From Spirochaeta sp. (lineage in GTDB: Bacteria > Spirochaetota > Spirochaetia > DSM-27196 > Alkalispirochaetaceae), in NCBI GenBank assembly GCA_027859055.1, contig JAQIBO010000330.1, forward strand, positions 1 to 31,708: a stretch of DNA of 31,708 bases, written 5' to 3'. The first letter of the stretch is position 1; every line of letters starts with the position of its first letter. Shown one piece after another: positions 1 to 7,620 of the stretch. The notes below the pieces were generated by a model, which saw only the letters and a list, made by a program, of their open reading frames with translations, was not told the origin of the DNA and made no database searches. Both the position numbers and the translations under genes were made by a program.

Positions 1-649
1 GCACGTAGGCGTTGCGGGTACCCCCATGGGAGCGATACAGCGCCTCCGCGCCGGATCCCTGGGATCCGAGAATCGCCGGAAGGATGCGGCCACCGGGCCT
101 GTCTGGTCCGTCGTCGCCACCGGACTCTCCGACTTCGCCGGCGCTGACGACCGCCGCCCCGGCTCCGTCCCCGAATAGTACGCAGCTCCGCCGGTCTTCC
201 CAGTTCAGAATCTTACTGTACACCTCGGCCCCGACGAGGAGTACGTTCTTCGCCGCTCCCGCCTCCACGTACACCCGTGCCGTCTCCATGCCGTAGACAA
301 AGCCGCTGCATGCGGCCATCACGTCCATCGCCCCGGCATCCTTGATGCCCAACCGGTCCTGCACTACACACGCGGTTGAGGGAAGGCCCACGTAATCGGG
401 GGTGCTCGTCGCCAGAAGAACCAGATCGATATCGTCAGGGCGCAGCCCGGCACGCTCTATCGCCTGCTGTGCCGCCGGAACCGCCAGATCGCTGGCGGAC
501 TCGTTCTCGGCGGCTATGTGGCGATACCGAATACCCGTATGCGAGTAAATCCACTCGTCGGAGGTGTCGACGATGCGGGCAAGTTCGTTATTATGCATGC
601 GCCGTTCAGGGACATATGCCCCGACGGAACGTAATTGTGCGTGTGTCAT
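1..649 (-). CDS. fabH: Beta-ketoacyl-ACP synthase III (FabH), C-terminus outside the window
   Basis: This gene starts fatty-acid synthesis by condensing acetyl-CoA (or another acyl-CoA) with malonyl-ACP in the cytoplasm. About 216 residues are visible and the reading frame runs off the left edge, so the C-terminal His/Asn catalytic residues cannot be seen. Visible family signatures are the N-terminal TSDEWI...HTGI..R segment (residues 29-41), the ATSTPD strand, and the active-site motif MAACSGF with the nucleophile at Cys114, close to its place in E. coli FabH. The usual RTGI is HTGI here, a small variation. The ATG at 649 follows a GGAAT-type ribosome site. The gene diverges from fabD across a 158-base spacer, an unusual layout because fabH normally heads the same operon. 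Confidence 0.95.
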   Translation of the reverse strand, partial: MTHAQLRSVGAYVPERRMHNNELARIVDTSDEWIYSHTGIRYRHIAAENESASDLAVPAAQQAIERAGLRPDDIDLVLLATSTPDYVGLPSTACVVQDRLGIKDAGAMDVMAACSGFVYGMETARVYVEAGAAKNVLLVGAEVYSKILNWEDRRSCVLFGDGAGAAVVSAGEVGESGGDDGPDRPGGRILPAILGSQGSGAEALYRSHGGTRNAYV

Positions 650-750
650 TCTATTCCTTTGCCGCAAAGATAGCAGAACGGTGCAGCGCTGCCAATCTGC
701 ACACCCGCTGCCCTCGCCGCGCCCGCTCCTGCACCCCGCACCCCACAAAA

Positions 751-770
751 TTGTCGGTCGACAACCGACA
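751..770. promoter_or_regulatory. Palindromic operator candidate between fabH and fabD
   Basis: Two nested inverted repeats lie here: TTGTCG-GT-CGACAA (751-764) and TGTCGGT-5-ACCGACA (752-770). They sit just upstream of a possible -35 for fabD. A dyad in the spacer of a divergent fatty-acid gene pair could be an operator or a weak hairpin. The sequence does not match the FapR or FabT sites I know, so no regulator can be named. Confidence 0.4.
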
Positions 771-772
771 TC

Positions 773-801
773 TTGAACGCCCGGCACCGTTGTGATACCG
801 T
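773..801 (+). promoter_or_regulatory. Possible fabD promoter
   Basis: TTGAAC (773-778), a 17-base spacer and TACCGT (796-801), preceded by TG as in extended -10 elements, resemble a sigma-70 promoter. The -10 is a poor match. Transcription would start almost at the fabD ATG (808), which also lacks a visible Shine-Dalgarno sequence, so the message may be leaderless. This is weak sequence evidence only. Confidence 0.3.
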
Positions 802-807
802 TTACCC

Positions 808-1791
808 ATGGATATCGCTTTTCTTTTTCCCGGACAGGGCGCCCAATTCCCCGGAATGGCGCGTGATCTCCACGATCACAGCTCTGCCGTCCGTGAGTTG
901 TTTGAGGCCGCGTCGGAGATCGCAAAAAAGTCGCTCGCGGACCTCCTCTTTGACGGCACCGACGAAGATCTCAAACAGACCGACAACACCCAGATCGCGA
1001 TTACCCTCGCCAACCTTGCCGCGCGTACCGTATTGGGCGAGTTTGGCATAACCAGCGCACGTTCTGCCGGGTTCAGTCTTGGCGAGTACGCCGCACTCGT
1101 TGACGCCGGCGTGCTCACCGCCGCCGACGCGTTTCACCTCGTCCTGCACCGCGGCACGATAATGGAGCAGGTCAGCCGTTCCCTTGACGACGAAAACGGT
1201 GCCGCCGGAATGGCCGCTGCGATGGGTAAAGACTTGCCGGAGATACAAGCGATCCTCGCCGAAACCGCCGCCGCCGCACCAGCGGTCGCCGACACGTATC
1301 CCTCCCTGTACAACAGCCCCCTGCAAACCGTTATCGGCGGGCGCGCCGCCGCACTGACCGCCGCCGCGGACGCCCTCAAAGCGGCGGGTGTGCGCCGCGT
1401 GATTCCTCTCAAAGTGTCCGGCCCGTTTCACACCCCGCTGATGCAACCCGCCCGCGCGCAGTTTTCCGATATCGCCTGCGATGTTGACTACCGCGACCCC
1501 GGACACCCGGTCTACTCCAATGTAACCGGTGCCCCGATCGAAAGCGGTGAAGAGGCGCGCGCGCTATGTCTGGACCAGCTGGTGCAGACCGTCCTCTGGA
1601 CGACCGAAGAGCGCCGGATCCTCGCCGATGGCGCGGAACTCCTCCTCGAGGTCGGTCCGGGCACGGTCCTGCAGGGCCTGTGGAACGCGATCGGCAAAGT
1701 GGACGACACCTGGCCCACCGACAGGTTCCGCACCGCCGGAACGCTCCCCGAAATTGAAGCGATCGCCAAGGAGATACGTGATGCTGATTGA
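808..1791 (+). CDS. fabD: Malonyl-CoA:ACP transacylase (FabD)
   Basis: FabD transfers the malonyl group from CoA to acyl carrier protein, giving the extender unit for FabF/FabH. The 327-residue length is normal for the family. Visible motifs are the N-terminal PGQGAQ loop, the nucleophile elbow GFSLGEY with Ser90, the catalytic His region GPFHTPLM, and the C-terminal LEVGPG. The start at 808 is chosen because the family N-terminus begins here; no clear ribosome site precedes it. The gene is first in fabD-fabG-fabF, and its last 11 bases overlap the start of fabG, which implies translational coupling. Confidence 0.95.
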   Translation: MDIAFLFPGQGAQFPGMARDLHDHSSAVRELFEAASEIAKKSLADLLFDGTDEDLKQTDNTQIAITLANLAARTVLGEFGITSARSAGFSLGEYAALVDAGVLTAADAFHLVLHRGTIMEQVSRSLDDENGAAGMAAAMGKDLPEIQAILAETAAAAPAVADTYPSLYNSPLQTVIGGRAAALTAAADALKAAGVRRVIPLKVSGPFHTPLMQPARAQFSDIACDVDYRDPGHPVYSNVTGAPIESGEEARALCLDQLVQTVLWTTEERRILADGAELLLEVGPGTVLQGLWNAIGKVDDTWPTDRFRTAGTLPEIEAIAKEIRDAD

Positions 1792-2518
1792 TGGAAAAGT
1801 CGCCGTCGTAACCGGCGGGTCCCGGGGAATCGGGAAACAGATTGTGGAAACGTTTCTGAAAAACGGCGCCACCGTTCATTACATCTCCCGCAACGTCGGG
1901 GACTCGCTGGAAGATTTCCGCAGTCGCTATCCCGAAGAACGGGTCTTCCACCACGCTCTGGACGTCGCCGATGAAACCGCGGTGACCGCGACGATGACCG
2001 AGATCCTCGCCGCGCATGAGGGCATCGACATCCTCGTCAACAACGCCGGTATCACCCGGGATGGGCTCCTCATGCGTATGTCCGCGGAAGATTGGCGAAC
2101 CGTCATGGACGTCAACCTGGCCAGCGCGTTTTTCACCAGCAAAGCGCTGACGCGCCACATGATCAAACGGCGTACCGGATCGATTATCAATATCACATCA
2201 GTTGTCGGCATGATCGGCAACGGCGGACAGGCCAACTACGCCGCCAGCAAGGCGGGCCTCATCGGCCTCACCAAGAGCCTGGCCCGCGAGGTTGGCAGCC
2301 GTGGTGTCCGTGTCAACGCGATCGCGCCAGGCTTTATTGAAACGGAAATGACCGATAAACTGAACGAGCAACAGCGGGAAACGCTGATCGCCCAGATCCC
2401 GATGGGCCGGATCGCTGCGGCGGAAGAGGTTGCCAACGTCTGCGTATTCCTTGCGTCGGAGATGGCGTCGTACATTACCGGTGAAGTCATCACCGTCGGC
2501 GGCGGCCTCGCGATGTAA
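1781..2518 (+). CDS. fabG: 3-oxoacyl-ACP reductase (FabG)
   Basis: FabG is an NADPH-dependent short-chain dehydrogenase that reduces 3-oxoacyl-ACP to 3-hydroxyacyl-ACP. The protein has 245 residues, the usual length. It shows the Rossmann glycine motif TGGSRGIG (11-18), NNAG (87-90), and the catalytic Ser140, Tyr153 and Lys157 (YAASK). The ATG at 1781 is preceded by AAGGAG at 1768-1773 inside the end of fabD, so this start is favoured over a longer in-frame extension that would run through fabD. It lies between fabD and fabF in the same direction and is surely co-transcribed with them. Confidence 0.95.
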   Translation: MLIDGKVAVVTGGSRGIGKQIVETFLKNGATVHYISRNVGDSLEDFRSRYPEERVFHHALDVADETAVTATMTEILAAHEGIDILVNNAGITRDGLLMRMSAEDWRTVMDVNLASAFFTSKALTRHMIKRRTGSIINITSVVGMIGNGGQANYAASKAGLIGLTKSLAREVGSRGVRVNAIAPGFIETEMTDKLNEQQRETLIAQIPMGRIAAAEEVANVCVFLASEMASYITGEVITVGGGLAM

Positions 2519-2546
2519 GGCCTGGCGACCCACAACAGGAGCACAT

Positions 2547-3794
2547 ATGAAACGAGTAGTAATAACCGGCCTCGGGACGGTAAGCCCCGTCGGAAACAAC
2601 ACCCCCGACTTCTGGAACGCGATCAAAAACGGAACCAGCGGCGTCGGCCCGATCACCCGCTTTGACACCACCGAATTCGTCACCAAATACGCCGCGGAGG
2701 TCAAGAATTTTGATCCCAAAGAGCGCATCGACCGCCGGGACGCGCGCAAAATGGATCGCTTCTCCCAGTACTCCGTCTACGCCGCCCGCGAGGCGTTTGA
2801 GCAGGCGGGCTTCCTGGACAAACCGGACTCCTACGACCCGGAACGCCTCGGCGTCGTTCTCGGCGTCGGCATCGGTGGATTTGAAACGATCGAAGAGGGA
2901 ATCGGCGCGCTCATTTCCAAAGGCCCCTCCCGCGTCTCGCCGATGACGATACCCAAGATGATCTCCAACATCGGCCCCGCCCACATCGCGATCAACCTGC
3001 GCGCATTCGGCCCGGTCTACACCATCACCACCGCCTGCGCCAGCGCCACCGACGCAATCGGCAACGCGATGCGCCACATCCGCGAAGGCCTGGCGGACAT
3101 CATGGTCGCCGGCGGCGCCGAAGCGCCGATCACCCCCCTCGGCATCGCCGGATTCAACGTGATCCAGGCGCTCAGCAGCAAATTTACCGACGACCCCACC
3201 AAAGCCTCACGCCCCTTCGACAAAGATCGCGACGGATTCGTGATGGGCGAGGGCGCCGGCCTCATCGTCCTGGAAAGCCTTGAGCACGCCCAGGCGCGGG
3301 GTGCCACCATCCTCGCCGAAGTCATTGGAAACGGCTTCACCAACGACGCCAACCACCTCACCGCTCCCCATCCCGAGGGCATCGGCGCCGCCAAAGCGAT
3401 GACGCTGGCGCTTCGCGATGCCGGCCTTCAGCCCGGCGACATCGACTACATCAACGCCCACGGCACCTCCACGCCGATCAACGACCCCACCGAAACCCTC
3501 GCCATTCACAAAACGTTTGGTGACGCCGCCGCGTCTATCCCCGTCTCCTCCACCAAATCGGTCACCGGCCACTGCCTCGGTGCCGCCGGTGCGGTCGAGG
3601 CGATCGCCGCCATCATGGCAATTCGCGACAACTTCATTCCCCCCACCATGAACCTCGACGAACCCGGCGAAGGCTGCGACCTGGACTACGTCCCCAACGT
3701 CGGCCGCGCCGCCACGGTCAACACCGCCATGAGCAACTCCCTCGGCTTTGGTGGCCACAACGGCGTGCTCATCTTCCGCCGCTACACCGCCTGA
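2547..3794 (+). CDS. fabF: 3-oxoacyl-ACP synthase II (FabF)
   Basis: FabF condenses malonyl-ACP with a growing acyl-ACP and so elongates fatty acids. The protein has 415 residues, full length. Visible features are the N-terminal VVITGLGTVSPVGN, the nucleophile Cys164 in TTACASATDAIG, and the two catalytic histidine motifs INAHGTSTPIND and SVTGHCLGAAGAVE. The ATG at 2547 follows CAGGAG 6-7 bases upstream; the frame is open further upstream into fabG, but the family N-terminus starts here. The gap to fabG is only 28 bases, so the acyl-carrier-protein gene commonly found at this position is absent. Confidence 0.95.
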   Translation: MKRVVITGLGTVSPVGNNTPDFWNAIKNGTSGVGPITRFDTTEFVTKYAAEVKNFDPKERIDRRDARKMDRFSQYSVYAAREAFEQAGFLDKPDSYDPERLGVVLGVGIGGFETIEEGIGALISKGPSRVSPMTIPKMISNIGPAHIAINLRAFGPVYTITTACASATDAIGNAMRHIREGLADIMVAGGAEAPITPLGIAGFNVIQALSSKFTDDPTKASRPFDKDRDGFVMGEGAGLIVLESLEHAQARGATILAEVIGNGFTNDANHLTAPHPEGIGAAKAMTLALRDAGLQPGDIDYINAHGTSTPINDPTETLAIHKTFGDAAASIPVSSTKSVTGHCLGAAGAVEAIAAIMAIRDNFIPPTMNLDEPGEGCDLDYVPNVGRAATVNTAMSNSLGFGGHNGVLIFRRYTA

Positions 3795-3829
3795 TTCTGC
3801 GCGGACCCGTCGCGAGATTTGATGGTTTA

Positions 3830-3849
3830 GCCGGCGCAGGGGCGCCGGC
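3830..3849. repeat. GC-rich perfect hairpin after fabF
   Basis: GCCGGCGC (3830-3837) and GCGCCGGC (3842-3849) form an 8-bp stem with a 4-base loop, 36 bases after the fabF stop. There is no T-run on the plus strand, so a classic intrinsic terminator is not supported. It could still stabilise the 3' end of the message or be a repeat unit. Confidence 0.45.
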
Positions 3850-3913
3850 GAACTGCCGTTCCGCGGAGCTCTTCCCGCCTGCCCGCCCGGCCTGAAACCG
3901 AATCGCGCGGGTG

Positions 3914-3927
3914 GCGGAGCGCTCCGC
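3914..3927. repeat. 14-bp perfect palindrome
   Basis: GCGGAGCGCTCCGC is a perfect self-complementary palindrome in the 261-base non-coding stretch between fabF and the small membrane gene. Apart from this and the hairpin at 3830-3849, I see no gene in 3795-4055. Its function is unknown; it could be an operator or a repetitive extragenic element. Confidence 0.35.
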
Positions 3928-4055
3928 GAGGGACCGCCACTTTGTCGCCGCGAAGTTTCACGGGTGGTACCGCGGTCTCCGTTTCCGCGGCAAGCTTCAC
4001 TGCAACGCCGATTTCGCGCTTGCAAACAGAGATAGGTTTTTCTATTTTCAAAAGC

Positions 4056-4214
4056 ATGGATATCTTACGAATAGTTGTTGCGATCCTGCTTCCCCCACTG
4101 GGGGTATTTCTGCAGGTCGGTCTGGGTCTTCATTTCTGGCTCAATATTCTCTTGACGCTCCTGGGGTATATCCCCGGTATCGTCCATGCAATCTGGATTA
4201 TCGCCAGGACGTAG
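4056..4214 (+). CDS. Small YqaE/Pmp3 family membrane protein
   Basis: This 52-residue protein consists of two membrane segments with the family's typical short polar turns. It begins MDILRIVVAILLPPLGVFL, and the second half contains the LTLLGYIPGIVHAIW pattern. That matches the YqaE/Pmp3 (UPF0057) family of stress-linked plasma-membrane proteolipids, for which effects on ion homeostasis and membrane potential are described in other organisms. A frame open upstream could add 38 residues, but those are low-complexity and unlike the family, so the ATG at 4056 is preferred despite no clear ribosome site. Its neighbours are fabF upstream and a convergent cation antiporter. Confidence 0.8.
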   Translation: MDILRIVVAILLPPLGVFLQVGLGLHFWLNILLTLLGYIPGIVHAIWIIART

Positions 4215-4316
4215 GGGCGTTTTCAGCGCACGGGTTGAACCGGAACACGCGCCCCACCGATCCGAACCTGGGCGTCGGCACGCGAACGAGTCCGCCGACT
4301 GAAACGATTGAGGCTA

Positions 4317-5543
4317 TCACTCGTCAGAGGCGCTGTTGAGTCGACCAAGGATATGTCGCAGGACGAGTGGTGCCGTAACGACGGTGACAAGGGACACCAG
4401 AGCCATCGCAGCGTAGGCGGACTGAGGGGCCGCCCAGTCGCCGAGTGATCGCGCCTTTTGCATGACGACCATCGTGATCTCGGCCCGTGGTACCATACTG
4501 ACCCCGATCGCCGCCGCACCGGTGGCGGTGCTGTACGGCAGGGCGCCGCCGGCGTTTGCGATGAGCTTGCCCACAACGGCGACAAACAGTAACACGAGCC
4601 CGGGCACAAAGGCCTCCAGGGCGACCGATAAATCGATTGACAATCCGATCCCGATAAAGAAGAACGGAACAAACAGGTCGTAGATAACATCGAAGGCGAT
4701 CCGCTCGCGAACCGCCTCAGGGTCGCTGCTGAACGCGAGGCCCGCGAAGAACGCTCCGATCGCGACGGAGAAGCCAAGCAGCCCTGCACAGGCCGCGATG
4801 ATGATCGAGATCGCTATCACGGACAGGAGGGAAGCCGCGGGAGATTCGAGCCGCTGCAACGCCGCTCGTAAACGGTGCTCGACGTAGCGGCTGAACATGA
4901 GACAAAGCGCGCCAAACCCGCCGAGCTTGGCAAGCGTTAGGAGCAATCGTTCCACGATCATCGGACCAAGGGCGCCCTGTGCGGTACCACGCAGGATCGG
5001 CGCAACGTCGAACAGAATCGCCATTAACACGACTGCGCTGATATCGTCCAGGCCGGCGATACCCAGGAACAGGCGTCCCGATTTCGTGTCTTCAAGGTGA
5101 CGCTCTTCCCAGACAGCGACGGAAACGCCGACGCTCGTCGCGGTGAGTGCCACCCCGATGACGATCGACGGCACCAGAGCAAACCCGAGCAGGTAGTGAG
5201 CGGCCGCGTACCCCAGGCCGCCGGCGACGACGACGTTACCCGTCCACGTCGTCACTACCCGTCGAAGCTGCTGTACCAGCTTCTGCACGTTGGTGTGCAT
5301 ACCTGCTTCAAAGAGCAGCGTGACAACACCAAGCTTTGCAAGAATATCCACGATGACGAGGAGTGATTCCGGTAGACCACCGGCAAACGAGTAGCCGACG
5401 TTGATCCCGATCCCGATCAGCAGGGACGCGACCATTGCCGGTATCCCGATCCGTCCGGCAAGTCCGCGACCGAGCATTGATACAAAGATCACCGCCGCAA
5501 GAACAAGGATGATCAGCGGCTCGTTGATTGTTGTATGACTCAC
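4317..5543 (-). CDS. Cation/proton antiporter, CPA2 (Kef-type) membrane domain
   Basis: This 408-residue, very hydrophobic protein has about 12 predicted membrane segments and belongs to the sodium/proton exchanger superfamily. The CPA2-type aspartate pair is visible in the IAGLDDISAVV segment, and an LLFEAGM motif precedes it. It probably exchanges Na+ or K+ for H+ across the inner membrane; the ion cannot be told from the sequence. There is no C-terminal RCK/TrkA-N domain, unlike full-length KefB/C. The start is a GTG at 5543, chosen because GGAGGAAAT precedes it by five bases. The GTG overlaps the TGA that would end the repaired frame of the neighbouring ImmA pseudogene. A second antiporter of the same class lies at 20298-21578. 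Confidence 0.85.
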   Translation of the reverse strand: MSHTTINEPLIILVLAAVIFVSMLGRGLAGRIGIPAMVASLLIGIGINVGYSFAGGLPESLLVIVDILAKLGVVTLLFEAGMHTNVQKLVQQLRRVVTTWTGNVVVAGGLGYAAAHYLLGFALVPSIVIGVALTATSVGVSVAVWEERHLEDTKSGRLFLGIAGLDDISAVVLMAILFDVAPILRGTAQGALGPMIVERLLLTLAKLGGFGALCLMFSRYVEHRLRAALQRLESPAASLLSVIAISIIIAACAGLLGFSVAIGAFFAGLAFSSDPEAVRERIAFDVIYDLFVPFFFIGIGLSIDLSVALEAFVPGLVLLFVAVVGKLIANAGGALPYSTATGAAAIGVSMVPRAEITMVVMQKARSLGDWAAPQSAYAAMALVSLVTVVTAPLVLRHILGRLNSASDE

Positions 5544-6189
5544 AGCGATTTCCTCCGGCGCAGGATGGCAAAAAGCATACGATCTCCGTTACCAGAGATG
5601 CAATCGGCGTGAAGCCTGGAAATTTCTGGCCTTTGTGGCCATGACAGATAGAGTTTTACATGTCCTGTCTCATGCAAAAGGGCAAAAAAAAATTTGTGCC
5701 GACTTTGCATCAGCACCATTCACGAAAATCAACGGTGGGTAGTCATCCCATAGTGCAAAACCGCGAAATTCCGCAACGTTCAGCTGACGATGTGTGTTAT
5801 TGCCAACGACACCGTTAATCACCGCCAGTACACCCACTTCTTCTATAGAGGCGCGCAGCATGCCAACAGCCGCCTGCCAGGTACCCACACGTTCCACCCA
5901 TCCGTTTTCCAAGCCCAAATGCCGCCGCATCTCGCGGCCAATAGCAATCGGATCATCCGCCAGACGGGCACTACCTACTACAGCAACGGGTTCTGTCTCC
6001 CCTTCCAGGCGGGTTTCGCGCATCCACGCCTGTCGTCGCTGCATTGCATAAACTGTATCCAGCAATTCCGGGCTGACAGAATCAACATACCGATTACCCA
6101 CTGTGCGGAAGTCGGAAATCGGCAAGGGTACGTGAGGGTTCGGGAAGGAACAGGTAGCCGAAGGGCACATGCGTTGCCCTGACAAATTA
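5540..6189 (-). pseudogene. Decayed XRE-ImmA/IrrE family metallopeptidase gene
   Basis: Pieces of an ImmA/IrrE-type regulator (COG2856) can be followed across frames. The linker signature FVRATHVPFGYLFLPEPS lies near 6140-6186 in one frame. After a frameshift near 6125-6140 comes LPISDFRTVGN, then NVAEFRGFALWDDYPPLIF. At a run of nine A (5684-5692, T on the coding strand) the frame breaks again and stops at once. Deleting one T restores IFFALLHETGH, the zinc-binding HExxH motif. No intact XRE helix-turn-helix is visible upstream, where stops occur in all frames. Intact relatives cleave or sense repressors in mobile-element and toxin-antitoxin control. The repaired frame would end by overlapping the antiporter's GTG start. 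It is almost certainly non-functional. Confidence 0.85.
5684..5692. repeat. A9 homopolymer at a frameshift
   Basis: Nine consecutive A (T on the coding strand) interrupt the ImmA/IrrE remnant exactly before its HExxH motif. Eight would keep the frame. Runs this long are prone to replication or transcription slippage, and also to assembly or sequencing error. Confidence 0.7.
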
Positions 6190-6609
6190 TGGCCATCACA
6201 TTAACGTCAATCAGCCCTGCGCGGGAGGCACATCTCCATCACGGGGTATGCCCCTTCACTCTTGATAGCAGATAAATCGGTTGGACGGTATTGTTCGCCG
6301 GTATAAACCAATGGCCTTCAACCCGGTCCCACCCACGTTCTTGGTGATTGCAGGATGAATGCTGTGTTCGACTGCGTAACCCCCATTTTCCGTTCCGTTG
6401 GGTTTCCGCGCAGGGACAGGTCGTCGGGATGGGTGCTGCACGGCAGGCGGCTTTTCGTAGTTATCGACTTCTCAGAGCCCTTATGTACGATTCCACCGGA
6501 GGTGTAGGGTGCGCTTCACCCGCCGCGGCGCTTTCTCACAGGATATGACAACTTCAGTCGCGTCGGGTGGAAGCGCTTGTTCGACGGACGCCACTTGGGC
6601 GAGCAAGTG
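6190..6609. other. Degenerate intergenic stretch, no intact gene
   Basis: This 420-base stretch between the ImmA remnant and the SRPBCC gene has no convincing intact reading frame. On the minus strand, short protein-like pieces in different frames (for example GWDRVEGHWF and then VYTGEQYRPTDLSAIK around 6255-6335) suggest a second decayed reading frame or the lost N-terminus of the ImmA-type gene. I cannot identify them. A 6-bp inverted repeat, CACTTG/CAAGTG (6592-6609), follows directly after the SRPBCC stop codon and may be a weak 3'-end hairpin. Confidence 0.4.
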
Positions 6610-7149
6610 CTATCGCTTCGGGGATACGAAACTCATGTTTAGATCCCTGAAGGTGTGCCGGTGCTCGTTCTCGAGGATCTCCTTGCGGGGTACGAGAAAG
6701 GATAGCGAGTCAATCCGCTCCTGTGCGCGGGCCACGACCACTCCGTCCTCGCTCCTGAAGATGGTGAACCGGAAGCGAGCCCGGACGAGCCCGCCCAAGA
6801 AGGTACCCATCGCGTCGAAGATCATTATCTCACCCTCGCCAGTCGTGGCATCAGACGGTGAAGCCTCGAGAACGCGACAGTGGATCTTCATCAAGCCCCC
6901 AATTCTCACGACATACTCGTCTCCGGCTTGGAGTGGTTCCGTGGCTGGAGGGACGATGGCGGTCGTCACATTCGACCCCCGCATCTTGCTCTCGGAACGC
7001 CACGCACCCCAGTTCGACTGAGTCGCAATTCTCTCCCACCCAGCCTGGACGCTGGGGCAATCGGGCAGAGGCTCGGTAACCGTGATCATCCAGTCGATTT
7101 CGGCCGACCCTGCGGTCACGGAATCCGAAGCAGAAAAGCGACTGCGCAT
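6610..7149 (-). CDS. SRPBCC-fold (START/Bet v1-like) domain protein
   Basis: This 179-residue protein has the look of the SRPBCC (polyketide cyclase/START-like) fold: an early WERIATQSNWGAW helix/strand segment (residues about 43-55), a central glycine-containing strand GDEYVVRIGGLMKIHCRV, and a C-terminal half of alternating strands followed by a helix. Such proteins bind hydrophobic ligands in a deep cavity; no substrate can be inferred. The ATG at 7149 is preceded by GGGAGG with five bases between, so the longer in-frame extension to 7326 is rejected. There is no signal peptide or membrane segment. It lies alone between decayed genes, and its role in the accessory block is unknown. Confidence 0.65.
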   Translation of the reverse strand: MRSRFSASDSVTAGSAEIDWMITVTEPLPDCPSVQAGWERIATQSNWGAWRSESKMRGSNVTTAIVPPATEPLQAGDEYVVRIGGLMKIHCRVLEASPSDATTGEGEIMIFDAMGTFLGGLVRARFRFTIFRSEDGVVVARAQERIDSLSFLVPRKEILENEHRHTFRDLNMSFVSPKR

Positions 7150-7620
7150 CTCATCCTCCCGGTCATCTTTGCATGGCGATACCATTCCTGGGGTGAGCAC
7201 CAAGATCGTCACAGTGTACGCCGAACTATGACTATACGGTTCCCGCCCAAACGGAAACGGCAACACCCTTGGCACCACCCGTGCACCTGGTGCCGTCCGT
7301 CCACCGGGCACCACCGCTCCGCTCAAAAACTCGATATCCCAACACCCCCATTCACCATACGTCCACTTTCGACCCCTGGCAACTACAGATCACACCCGCC
7401 CCACGTACATCTCACCAACCCGCCACCCCTCTTTTCCGCAAAACGATCTCCTTGACCAGATGGAGGTAAAGTATAATGAGAAATGCACTCGGTCCACTCA
7501 ATCCACTCGGTCCACGCGGCCCAGGTACGGCCGCAGCGCCTTTGCGCGCGCCAGGCTACGTGGTAGCCGGCAGCCAAGCCGCCCGGCACAGGACCATATC
7601 GCAGCACCAAGGAGCCGTCG
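7150..7620. other. Upstream region of SRPBCC gene and hsdM remnant, no clear gene
   Basis: I see no recognisable gene in these 471 bases, only proline-rich frames typical of non-coding GC-rich DNA. At 7462-7467 GGAGGT stands eight bases before an ATG (7476) opening a 76-codon frame, but its second half only shadows hsdM, so it is not called. TATAAT occurs at 7472-7477 with TTGACC 14 bases upstream, too close for a standard promoter. The 12-mer CACTCGGTCCAC occurs twice (7486-7497 and 7504-7515). Confidence 0.4.

Noticed and set aside
802..1506. 234-codon frame on the minus strand
   Set aside because: It lies fully antisense to fabD, whose motifs are clear; it is a GC-bias shadow with low-complexity Gly/Arg composition.
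3207..4025. 272-codon minus-strand frame across the fabF end
   Set aside because: Antisense to fabF, glycine/arginine-rich, no family resemblance.
6509..7021. 170-codon plus-strand frame with GGAGGT before a GTG
   Set aside because: It runs antisense into the SRPBCC gene, which has the better ribosome site and a plausible fold.
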